55,350 bases of DNA, taken from assembly GCA_041648665.1 (NCBI GenBank), contig JBAZOP010000010.1:1-55350 (forward strand), given 5' to 3'. A program made the translations under genes and the position numbers. The notes under the pieces were generated by a model, which was not told the DNA's origin, did no database searches, and was given only the letters and a program-made list of their open reading frames with translations. Each line of letters starts with the position of its first letter. Position 1 is the stretch's first letter. Of this stretch, positions 41,993 through 50,059 are shown one piece after another. The DNA is from a bacterium. GTDB lineage: Bacteria > UBA10199 > 2-02-FULL-44-16 > JAAZCA01.

Positions 41993-42345
41993 AGAGAATC
42001 GATATAAAAAAGGAGTTCCCTGACGACCGGATGTCCCGCGAGGCGGGCGAGAGACTGAGGAACATGATCCTCGATGCGGTCAATGAAGGCGGCCGCGTGG
42101 AGGTCGATTTCGGCGGGCTCATCATCGCCAGCACCTCATTCCTCGACGAGGGCCTGGCAAAGCTGGCAAGCCACGGATGGACTCCGGAGAAACTGAAGTC
42201 TGCCATCTCGTTCAAGAATCTCCACCCGCGGGACCGTAAGGTTATGGAGGACTTGTTCGACACTCAGGCCCTCAAGTCGCGCAAGGCCGAACCCGTTCGT
42301 CCGTTCGAGGAGTTCGTAAAGGAGCGGAAAAGAGTTCAACGCTGA
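41989..42345 (+). CDS. STAS-like protein (DUF4325 type)
   Basis: A 118-residue protein with the DUF4325 signature VEVDFGGLIIASTSFLDEGL near residues 36-55. These STAS-like proteins occur next to GHKL ATPases. Coupled translation with the upstream STAS-GHKL gene suggests a direct complex, possibly a partner-switch controlling a sigma factor or another target. It overlaps the end of the convergent 514-residue orphan gene by 10 bp. Confidence 0.75.
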   Translation: MKRIDIKKEFPDDRMSREAGERLRNMILDAVNEGGRVEVDFGGLIIASTSFLDEGLAKLASHGWTPEKLKSAISFKNLHPRDRKVMEDLFDTQALKSRKAEPVRPFEEFVKERKRVQR

Positions 42346-43880
42346 AAAGGCAGAAGGTGCGGTGGTTGTTCGTCGTTTTGCTTGTTGCGCGTAAAGAAAT
42401 TTATCACCGTTCCGAGCGCAAGCTGCATCCCGACAAATCTGGAAATGCGATCTATATCTTGAGAGCCCGCACCCTTTTCCACACTTTGATACCAATCCAG
42501 CAGGCCTTGCACCACCGACTCGCGGGCCAGGTTGTCCCTGAGGTTTCTCATCATCTCCCCGTAATCTGTGTTGCCACGTCCAAAGAGCCAACCCTTGCCT
42601 GCAAGTGCAACCGCCTTCCCCAGCTGAGTTGCCCTGTTCTCTCCATCCAGAAATAGAGAGATCACCTCAAGAGGCCTGGCCAGGGCCGTAGACTCCCCGG
42701 GCGCTGGTTCAGATAGGCAAGCTGCAAGATAAAAATACACGATCCTGGAGAGCGCCTTGTATTGTTCATTGATGCTGTCGAACACGCCTACGATCTGATC
42801 GCGGGAAAAGACCGACGCCACTCTCTCTGCCGCCGCAGGAAACGCCCTCCCCATCTGCTGAAAGTTCCCAAGACAGCCGATGACGTGTTTATAGGAATTC
42901 CAGCATAAACGATCTATCTCCTCAGGCTCCAATCCGGCCTTAATGAAATGTGGCAACGCCCGGAAGATGCCGTGCGTCCGGAGATTTTGCGTCCTGTAGA
43001 TATACATTGAGATTTCCAACGCAACGGCAAAGCGCGCAAACATCTGATCGCGAGAAAGCCCCATGCTCAGCGCGACTGGAACGGACTTAAATGCCAGGAA
43101 TGAGTAGCCGCCGCTGGTCTCCACGACTTCCAAGATCATGCCGGCCATCTCGTCGGATGACATGCCAAGGCCGCGCAACTGCTTCACGATCTCAGGCAGG
43201 CCCTCGATGGCCTCAACGCCATTATAGCGATAGAGCTGTTGATGAAAGAGATTGAGCAATCGGATCGCCTTCTTATTGTCCGGCACCTTGACTCGAATCG
43301 CTTCATCGATGCCCCACCTGAAGATGAGGTGTTCGTCCTCCGGATTCTGAAAGAATTGCTTCCACGTATCGTCTCCTTCAAAATCTTCGAGGACCATCCT
43401 TCTGGCAACCGGATTCTTCAGAATGGCGCCGATGACCTGATAGATGTGTTCGACCGTTAATCCTGCCAAAACGGTTTGATCCACTACAGTGCCGAGTATT
43501 TTATTTATCTCATCTCTTCGCGTCAGATGACCATAGGCGGCAATGTCATCAGCCAGAAGTTCCCTTATCATCGAGCTCAAATCATCAGATGAACCATCTC
43601 CATCGTCGCCGCCGCCCGCGCCCCCCGGCGCGGATGGAGCGCTCCCCGAATTGCCGCCCACAGACTCAGGCGCAGCGAGCAGCGCGTGTGCGCGGAAATT
43701 GTTCGATGGGGAATAGATGAAGTTGGAGGCCGAGGCGCCGGCGCGATGAAAGACCGAAAAACCCCCGGCCGCGACGTTGCCGTTGATACCGACTCCGGCG
43801 TATGGACACAGCCCCATCCCAGACCCGGTGAAGAGCCCGCTGCTGCCGATCATGCCTATGTTGGTCTGCCCAATCGACAT
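42336..43880 (-). CDS. Orphan protein, 514 residues, Gly-rich linker and helical body
   Basis: No family is recognised. The first 70 residues are low-complexity (Gly, Ser, Ala, Asn) without a Sec signal. A Gly/Asp/Ser linker follows (GGAGGGDDGDGSSDD, about 90-105), then about 400 mainly helical residues. The ATG at 43880 follows the stop of the 1421-residue orphan by 24 bp, so the two are one operon; GTG codons just upstream are alternatives. The N-terminus resembles unstructured export signals of non-Sec effectors, which is speculative. Confidence 0.7.
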   Translation of the reverse strand: MSIGQTNIGMIGSSGLFTGSGMGLCPYAGVGINGNVAAGGFSVFHRAGASASNFIYSPSNNFRAHALLAAPESVGGNSGSAPSAPGGAGGGDDGDGSSDDLSSMIRELLADDIAAYGHLTRRDEINKILGTVVDQTVLAGLTVEHIYQVIGAILKNPVARRMVLEDFEGDDTWKQFFQNPEDEHLIFRWGIDEAIRVKVPDNKKAIRLLNLFHQQLYRYNGVEAIEGLPEIVKQLRGLGMSSDEMAGMILEVVETSGGYSFLAFKSVPVALSMGLSRDQMFARFAVALEISMYIYRTQNLRTHGIFRALPHFIKAGLEPEEIDRLCWNSYKHVIGCLGNFQQMGRAFPAAAERVASVFSRDQIVGVFDSINEQYKALSRIVYFYLAACLSEPAPGESTALARPLEVISLFLDGENRATQLGKAVALAGKGWLFGRGNTDYGEMMRNLRDNLARESVVQGLLDWYQSVEKGAGSQDIDRISRFVGMQLALGTVINFFTRNKQNDEQPPHLLPFQR

Positions 43881-43904
43881 CACAAAAAACACCGCCCTTC
43901 GCGT

Positions 43905-46900
43905 CTATATGCCCGACGAGTGTTCCATCGGCCAGTTTTGCGCTGCAAGGAAGTCGATGACCATGTCGGTGACCCCGTCCTTCACCTCCATGTCCACATC
44001 GCCGACTTTGCCCGCCACGATCGCGCCTATCTCGTCATAGAGCCCGTCATCGGCGACCTGCCACCCGCCCGCGAGGAAGGCGGACTTCACCGCGGTCATC
44101 GTCCGAAGAAGAGCCTTTGGATCCTCAAGCTTCGCGAGGAACGGATACCTCTCGAAATTCGGGCTCAGAAACTGATCCGCAAGCGCCTGCCAGCGGATCT
44201 CCGGCATGTCATCCGAGGCCTCGGCATGGATCAGGCGCTTTTCAAATCCACCGCCCCTTCTTATCGACTCCTCCGTCACGACGTAGAACTCCTGCTCAAT
44301 CGTCAGATTTCCATCCTCGCCCACATTGCCAAGATCATAGTAGCGGTCCGTGATGATCGCCGGCGGAACCACGAGCTTCTTCTCCACCTTTGTTGCATAC
44401 TGCTTCAGGGAATTGAGCCCGGCTGACGCCGAATTCATGTAGACGGCAGGGACGTACCTGCTGAGATCCTTTATGGCCTCCGCATAGACCCTGTCCATGT
44501 TGTACGCGCTGGAGTTGAAGCCCGGATAGACGTATGCGCCGTCATCGGAGTAGACGACCACAGCGTTTGCAACCTGATCGCCCCTCCCGTTGAAGACCTG
44601 CATGAATCCCGAGTTGGCCTCAGTGGCATGGACGAAGGGCATCTCGCGGTGGACTCCGCGCGGATTGAAACAACCAGGCACGCCCACGCCTGCGTACGCC
44701 TCTGTGAAGAGGTCCTTCTTCACTGTGGCGCGGAATGTCGCGGCCGCGACATCGGGCGAGACCACCTGCTGCTGCATGTCCTCGACTGCCTCGAGGATCA
44801 GGCGCAACCTCTGTGATAGCTCGTCGCTGATTCGGTGCGCGCCTTGTCTGACCTCCCTCACGAAGTCGGAGGCCTTCTCGTAGGAATCGAGCTCCTGCGC
44901 GAGATCGAGCGTGAGCTTTTTGCCCTTGAACTTCTCGACGCCCAGCAACAGCGCGATCTCCACCAACTCGAACGTGGCGGTCCGGATCTGCTCCCTTTTA
45001 TCCTCCTCGGTGAGCCCTTCCGAGAGCCTCACCTGCAGATCGACCCCGCCCTCCCAGAGGCGTTCGTCGTAGCCCTTGGAGACGAGTTGGGTCTTTAGAG
45101 CCTGATTCCCCTGCACCGCCTCAGCCTCATGCCTGGCCCGACCCTCATTCTCATATGGATCAGCAGCCAGATACAGGGCCGTCACATCCTCTTTCCCGAG
45201 GGAATAGAGCCAGCGATTCATTGCATCGACGGCCGCCTGCTCGCCGCCTTTTGCCTTTGGGTCGTAATTCGCAAAGAGCACGTTCAGCGCACCCTTGACG
45301 ATCTCCCTGGCGAGCGCCCCCTGACGGAACCCATCGCCGCCCTCGATCGTGTAGGCCAGGCTCACGAGCCTCAGTATCCTCATGTAGCCCTGGCCCTCTG
45401 AGACGAGCCTCGACTCCGCCTCGGTGATCTCCCGCCCGAGCACGTGGCTGACGAGCGAATACCGAAGCGAGTTCAGCTTCTTTGAGATCCGGGCATGGAG
45501 CCTGCTGCGCTGGACCCTCTTGTCAGGGGCGGCGTTTCGGTATTCCTCGATTATGGCATTCACCTCGCCCGCGACGGCGTCCAGCAGAGGATCCAGCGCC
45601 GAAGCCGCTTCACGATCCATGAGTCTGTGGCGCCCCCAGCCATCAGAGGGGTTCAACTCATCGTCCAGCTGGAGGAGTTCCGAATAATCAGCCAGGACAT
45701 TGATCCTGACGTTTATGTCGACCGACTCGTCGGCGACGAACTCGCGCAGCGGACGATATCTATCCCTAACAAGTGATTTGGCGGCCGACGCGCTGCTGAA
45801 TAGAGGTGTAAATACCGGCCTCTTCGACTGCACGATCTTGAGCACGACACGGCCGACCACATCCCTGTCCAGAGCCCTCTTCTCTTCCCTCCATGCCGGC
45901 TCTTCGTTCAAGAGCTCTGTCAGGGTGTTGAAGTTTGCGAGGTAGTCGTTCCAGAACGGGACGCTATCCAGGAGATCCACGAGTTCGGCCTTGGACCTCA
46001 ATAACGGGAAGATCTTCGCCACGTCCGCCCACCTCACAGCGTCCCTTCCGTACGTGTCGAAAGCGGATGATTTCGCTATCAGGATGCTCGCTATTGAGTC
46101 CTTTTGTCCGGGATCGAGCTCGGATATGTCGGTGATGAGGTGCGCAATCGCGGGGATGCCGAACATGAAGATGCCCCCATGCGCGTCGCTCTCCTTGACT
46201 CGCTCATGGATATCGATGAGCAGGCTGCCCAGGGAGCCCTTCCTCGTGGGATCCAGATCTTCCCTGCTGTTTATGAAGCGCGCAAGCGGCTTGAGGCAAT
46301 AGCAGGCGTCAGCGCATTTGCCGAGAAGCCTCTGATACTCTTGTACGAAGCCGCTGATCAGCGAGCCCTCATCATGGATGTCCAGATCCTCGCGGCCCTT
46401 TATCAGGTGCTCGCTCGCGGGCAGAAGGTAACTGGCGGAACTCCTGTAAGAGCTTTCATTCAGCGACATCACCTCGCCTATCGGTTCAAAACCATATTTC
46501 TCCGCCAACGCCGCAGACTTCCCGTAGCCGTCTACAGCCCCGGAGCGACGACCGCCGCTGTCGCCCCTCAGGTATTCGGCAATCACAAGCCCGCGCCAGC
46601 CCCATTTCCGCAGGAGTCTCAGGACCGGCTCATTTGAGTCGCGGCCGTATCCCCCGACTATGGAGAGCAGGCTCAGCCGATTTGCCAGGAAGCGGAACGG
46701 GAATGCGCTGAAACGGCCAAACATGTGCTGCACGCAGACGTGCGTGTCGTGATCTCCTATGCCGTCATATCTGTCAAAGTTGTCTGACAATCCCTCATGG
46801 ATCATCGTGGAGAGAAAATCAGCGTCCTTGTCAACCACGAGGCCGGCTTCCTTGAGATGATTGAGAAGCTCCCAGAGAAAGGGCCGGACTCGATAACTCT

Positions 46901-48170
46901 GTCTTGAATTCGTCGTGCGCACGATCCGGGAGAAGGCGTAGTAGTATGAGTTGAATCTGCCGATGCGTTCGTCGCCTGCAAACCTCGGTTTGAGCACAGC
47001 CATGACATCCGGCGCCGCAAAGAGCGTGAACGCATGACCCCACATCTCCAGCTTCAGCCTTTCAAGTTCCTCGCGTGTTCCGAAGCCCTCGAAGATCTTG
47101 TCATCATGAAAACCCTGTTCAAAGAGGCTCCTCAGCTGATGCAGCGACTGATTCTTTCCGACCCCTTCAAAGATCCGCGCCAGCTGATCCTTTGTCAGGG
47201 CTATCAATCCGTCCTGCGTCACGAACTCCTGGATCACCCCCTCGACCGAGGACTTGAGCATCACACCCACGCCCACGTCAGATTCCAACGCCGGAGATGC
47301 ATCGACCGCAGCCAATGGCTGCATTCCCTCCCAGGCGACATGCTCGAACCTGTCGTTTGTCCCAAGGCTGTAGCCCTCTGTGCCCACCATCACGACTGAA
47401 GCTTCGTGGAACTTTATGGCGATGGTCGAATCCTCTGACGAGCGCATCAGGTCTTCTTTTTCCTCCTCTTCATCCACATCCCAGTTTTTACCTCTCCCAC
47501 CGACCACTACGACTTCGTCCGGCACAAAGGCGTTCTTCTGAAACCACTCGTACAGGTAACCAAGATCATAGCCCCGGAACTCTGGGTGGACCGCGAGGAT
47601 CGTCTTCCTGCCATTCAAAGCCCCACGCACGAGGATGGTCCTGCTGGACTCCCTTGCATTCCCAAGACCAACCAGGAGCTGAGCAGAAGCGACTTCCGCA
47701 TCTATCAGTGCAACGCCGTCATTTTCGAGAAACACGGTCGAAGGCAATCCCTCGCGCACAGACCAGATCACCCTATCAGCGTCGTGCTCAGCACCATAAA
47801 GGAAGTTGCCGATCGATTTCACCTCCAGGCCCGCAACGTCCGGGTGGGTCTTGCGCCGTTCTTTATTCCCGTTCGCGCGTGCCGCATGGATATCGTGTAC
47901 CTGCAGATCCCGCAGGAAGCCTGCGAATTCCCGTTGCGTGTAACGGAGGCTGATATCGTCCGAAACCCGCACGCTGAAGAGTCGCTCATCAGGAGGAGGT
48001 GTGAAGAGCGGATGTTGCCGAAAGGCAATAGCTGGGTTTTGAAGCAAGTGTTGCGCGATCGCATTGGGCGTGGAGAAAGCCGAGAGCGGCTGCAAAGGAG
48101 CAGCAACGCCCGCGCCGAGCATGGGGACAAGCGTTGGTGTAAGGCCCAAGGGTTTAATTGTTGTGGTCAT
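43905..48170 (-). CDS. Orphan giant protein, 1421 residues
   Basis: An intact single frame of 4.3 kb, not recognised. The N-terminal 60 residues are Thr/Pro/Leu-rich (MTTTIKPLGLTPTLVPMLG) and lack a Sec signal. Residues about 130-290 look like an alpha/beta domain (TILAVHPEFRGYDLGYLYEW, EVVVVGGRGKNW). The middle is helical. Near residue 1200, CFNPRGVHREMPFVH and ANAVVVYSDDGAYVYPGF suggest a separate C-terminal alpha/beta domain. GAGAGG precedes the ATG and promoter box B lies 78 bp upstream. It is cotranscribed with the 514-residue orphan. A secreted or surface-acting effector is possible but unproven. Confidence 0.7.
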   Translation of the reverse strand: MTTTIKPLGLTPTLVPMLGAGVAAPLQPLSAFSTPNAIAQHLLQNPAIAFRQHPLFTPPPDERLFSVRVSDDISLRYTQREFAGFLRDLQVHDIHAARANGNKERRKTHPDVAGLEVKSIGNFLYGAEHDADRVIWSVREGLPSTVFLENDGVALIDAEVASAQLLVGLGNARESSRTILVRGALNGRKTILAVHPEFRGYDLGYLYEWFQKNAFVPDEVVVVGGRGKNWDVDEEEEKEDLMRSSEDSTIAIKFHEASVVMVGTEGYSLGTNDRFEHVAWEGMQPLAAVDASPALESDVGVGVMLKSSVEGVIQEFVTQDGLIALTKDQLARIFEGVGKNQSLHQLRSLFEQGFHDDKIFEGFGTREELERLKLEMWGHAFTLFAAPDVMAVLKPRFAGDERIGRFNSYYYAFSRIVRTTNSRQSYRVRPFLWELLNHLKEAGLVVDKDADFLSTMIHEGLSDNFDRYDGIGDHDTHVCVQHMFGRFSAFPFRFLANRLSLLSIVGGYGRDSNEPVLRLLRKWGWRGLVIAEYLRGDSGGRRSGAVDGYGKSAALAEKYGFEPIGEVMSLNESSYRSSASYLLPASEHLIKGREDLDIHDEGSLISGFVQEYQRLLGKCADACYCLKPLARFINSREDLDPTRKGSLGSLLIDIHERVKESDAHGGIFMFGIPAIAHLITDISELDPGQKDSIASILIAKSSAFDTYGRDAVRWADVAKIFPLLRSKAELVDLLDSVPFWNDYLANFNTLTELLNEEPAWREEKRALDRDVVGRVVLKIVQSKRPVFTPLFSSASAAKSLVRDRYRPLREFVADESVDINVRINVLADYSELLQLDDELNPSDGWGRHRLMDREAASALDPLLDAVAGEVNAIIEEYRNAAPDKRVQRSRLHARISKKLNSLRYSLVSHVLGREITEAESRLVSEGQGYMRILRLVSLAYTIEGGDGFRQGALAREIVKGALNVLFANYDPKAKGGEQAAVDAMNRWLYSLGKEDVTALYLAADPYENEGRARHEAEAVQGNQALKTQLVSKGYDERLWEGGVDLQVRLSEGLTEEDKREQIRTATFELVEIALLLGVEKFKGKKLTLDLAQELDSYEKASDFVREVRQGAHRISDELSQRLRLILEAVEDMQQQVVSPDVAAATFRATVKKDLFTEAYAGVGVPGCFNPRGVHREMPFVHATEANSGFMQVFNGRGDQVANAVVVYSDDGAYVYPGFNSSAYNMDRVYAEAIKDLSRYVPAVYMNSASAGLNSLKQYATKVEKKLVVPPAIITDRYYDLGNVGEDGNLTIEQEFYVVTEESIRRGGGFEKRLIHAEASDDMPEIRWQALADQFLSPNFERYPFLAKLEDPKALLRTMTAVKSAFLAGGWQVADDGLYDEIGAIVAGKVGDVDMEVKDGVTDMVIDFLAAQNWPMEHSSGI

Positions 48171-48245
48171 GCATCCTCTCCGTCTTCAACACCCGCGCAT
48201 GGGAAAAGAAACACTAGTCCTCCTGCCCAGATAAGGGACCTTGGG

Positions 48246-48300
48246 CTGTATCGGCATGCTCCCGCATTTTGTTGCGTGGAAAATAAGCTAGATAATTAAG
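48246..48300 (-). repeat. Duplicated regulatory element, copy 1
   Basis: A 55-bp segment that matches 49925-49978 at about 50 of 55 positions with one gap. It contains box B and an upstream AT-rich block (TTATCTAGCTTATTTTCC on the minus strand) identical in both copies. Each copy lies upstream of a minus-strand accessory gene. Confidence 0.9.
48248..48275 (-). promoter_or_regulatory. Box B: GCAAC-N15-GCCGATAC promoter-like element
   Basis: On the minus strand GCAAC (48275-48271) and GCCGATAC (48255-48248), 15 bp apart, 78 bp upstream of the 1421-residue gene. Same blocks as at 4472, 49927 and 50002. Confidence 0.5.
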
Positions 48301-48311
48301 CGGGTTAGATA

Positions 48312-48348
48312 GAACCTGCCATTTAACGAGTCGTAAGGAAGCAGGTTC
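48312..48348. repeat. Hairpin between two orphan genes
   Basis: GAACCTGC and GCAGGTTC pair over a 21-nt loop. No T-run follows. With the hairpin at 48400 it may help end the transcript of the repeat protein gene. Confidence 0.4.
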
Positions 48349-48399
48349 GGCACGGACCGTGGAAAAACAGGTTTGTGGGAATAACTTGGCTTCTTGACG

Positions 48400-48416
48400 C
48401 GCCGATGAGGTCGGCG
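48400..48416 (-). terminator. Stem-loop just after the repeat-protein gene
   Basis: CGCCGA and TCGGCG form a 6-bp stem with a 5-nt loop two bases after the stop codon. It lacks a good T-run, so terminator function is weakly supported. Confidence 0.4.
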
Positions 48417-48418
48417 TG

Positions 48419-49822
48419 TTATTTCGAAGCAGCCAAACCTCTCACCCTCTTGGATGGATGGGAGGCGGCAGACGACAGATCGTCACCGGTAAGACGGCCG
48501 GATCTTGCAAGGGCCTCGAGTCTGGATTCGGCGGTTAATGCGTCCGGATGCAATTCCTCCTCGTTTAAGTAGGGATTGTAATAATCGCTATGACGCGACA
48601 ATTCCAGGAGGCGATCAACCGAGGTCCTTGTGTCCCTGGCTGCGATATCCCGCACCTTCGGATTTTCGTGAATCGTTGCAAGGGCAAGGTCTGTTTCAGT
48701 GAGGAGCCCCCTCTCCTGCCGGGAGCGAAGCGCTTCAACGGCAGCCCGGCTCATGCCCGAATCATTCCACGCGAGCCTAAGGAGAGCGAACCCGGGGCTT
48801 CTGTCGCTGGCGATCACGACGGACTGCAGGTCATGCCATTCCCTGAAATGCACGGCAATGTAGGCGAGTTCCACCTCGCTCAACCCTCCAGCCTTTGAAC
48901 GCGCACGAAGCGCGTTCAACGCGTCACGGCGAATGTCATCGTGCTCGAACTCTCTGACAAGATCCATCAGGACTGGGGTCGGAGTGCGCGCATCTTGAGC
49001 TGCGGCGCTCCGGGCATTGAGATCATCGCTCCATGCCTTCATCGTGAGATCGGCGATAATTTGGCCCTCTTTGGTGCCAAGCCCCCTCTCCCCATACTCG
49101 ATCGCCGCGTCGCGCACGACCGGATTCTCGTGCACTTCCCTCGCAAACAGGATTTCATCGGCAGAGAGCAGGCCCTGTTCCGCAAGCGACGCCAAGGTCC
49201 TCGCAGCCACCTTGGCTACGGAGCTGAAGGTACCCTTGCCCAAGATTCCGGGCCTGAAGGCAAGGTTGAACAAACTGGCCCTGTCGGTCAGCGGATTATC
49301 GGCGGCGATCATCATGAGCGCTTTACTATCCGTGGCGCGGGCCGCGAGCATGAGATCGACTTGCGTGAACTGGCCTTTCCGGGCCCTCTCCTCCAGGATT
49401 TGAACGGCGCGCGACTCTATGCCCGAAGAAAAAATTATGTTCGGACCTTCGGCAATCCTGATGAGCGCCATGGACGGCGTTCGCTCATTCGCCACGGCAA
49501 TATTCAGGAACGCAGTATTTTCATAATTATAGGCGAGCAGGACAAGGTCTGCCTCGCTGAGGCTGCCCTGGCGGGAGAAAGCCTTCAAGGCGTTCACGGC
49601 CCTGTGAGGTTCGCGCGACCAGAAAACGTCTGGTCCTGACACGGTCCTGATCAACTGGTGTATTCGAACGCCTGAATCAGTGGGGACGTTGACAAAGGAA
49701 TCGCCTCCGTTGCCATGGCCGATGGCAGGTGCTGTTACGGCCGTAAGTGGATTGGGAACAGCGCCGATTGAAAAACCGGTTGCCATCGCAGGCGTCACGC
49801 CTGGCGTCAAGATTCCACCCAT
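48419..49822 (-). CDS. HEAT/leucine-rich-variant-like repeat protein, 467 residues
   Basis: After a low-complexity Pro/Thr/Ala/Gly N-terminus (MGGILTPGVTPAMATGFSIG) without Sec features, residues about 75-467 consist of five to six degenerate units of 60-70 residues. The unit pattern is A-x2-AL-x5-G-x-L-x3-DL-x2-A, then ENP-x-VRD-x-A, then TP-x3-LL-x-L. The last units read NPKVRDIAARD and HPSKRVRGLAA. This resembles HEAT or leucine-rich-variant solenoids, which bind proteins. GGGAGGGG precedes the ATG. Box C is 105 bp upstream. Exact function unknown. Confidence 0.7.
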   Translation of the reverse strand: MGGILTPGVTPAMATGFSIGAVPNPLTAVTAPAIGHGNGGDSFVNVPTDSGVRIHQLIRTVSGPDVFWSREPHRAVNALKAFSRQGSLSEADLVLLAYNYENTAFLNIAVANERTPSMALIRIAEGPNIIFSSGIESRAVQILEERARKGQFTQVDLMLAARATDSKALMMIAADNPLTDRASLFNLAFRPGILGKGTFSSVAKVAARTLASLAEQGLLSADEILFAREVHENPVVRDAAIEYGERGLGTKEGQIIADLTMKAWSDDLNARSAAAQDARTPTPVLMDLVREFEHDDIRRDALNALRARSKAGGLSEVELAYIAVHFREWHDLQSVVIASDRSPGFALLRLAWNDSGMSRAAVEALRSRQERGLLTETDLALATIHENPKVRDIAARDTRTSVDRLLELSRHSDYYNPYLNEEELHPDALTAESRLEALARSGRLTGDDLSSAASHPSKRVRGLAASK

Positions 49823-49924
49823 TTACCCCTCCCTTAGAATTGACTGATCTTAATATATTTATCGTTTCACATAATTATTTGTTGCTAACAAATCGACCCT
49901 CTTGCCCCGGTTGATTACCTTCGT

Positions 49925-49978
49925 CTGTATCGGCATGCCCCGTGTTTTGTTGCATGGAAAATAAGCTAGATAATTCAG
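49925..49978 (-). repeat. Duplicated regulatory element, copy 2
   Basis: The second copy of the 54-55 bp element at 48246-48300, placed upstream of the repeat-protein gene. It differs by one deleted base and four substitutions. Confidence 0.9.
49927..49953 (-). promoter_or_regulatory. Box C: GCAAC-N14-GCCGATAC promoter-like element
   Basis: Minus-strand GCAAC (49953-49949) and GCCGATAC (49934-49927) with a 14-bp spacer, 105 bp before the repeat-protein start, inside copy 2 of the duplicated element. It is divergent from box D. Confidence 0.5.
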
Positions 49979-50001
49979 ATAGTTAACCTTTGCGAAAACA
50001 C

Positions 50002-50028
50002 ACAACATTTTCAGTTTTCAGCCGAAAA
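50002..50028 (+). promoter_or_regulatory. Box D: ACAAC-N14-GCCGAAAA promoter-like element
   Basis: ACAAC at 50002 and GCCGAAAA at 50021 are 14 bp apart, 32 bp before the S41 peptidase start. Like box A it has TTTTCA directly before the second block. It is the weakest of the four matches. Confidence 0.4.
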
Positions 50029-50059
50029 CCATATGGAGACCTTTCAGGGAGGAAATCGG

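Noticed and set aside
43905..48170. CheD/CNF1-like deamidase domain in the 1421-residue protein
   Set aside because: Only a vague strand-His pattern is seen. The required catalytic Cys is not at the expected distance, so no assignment is made.
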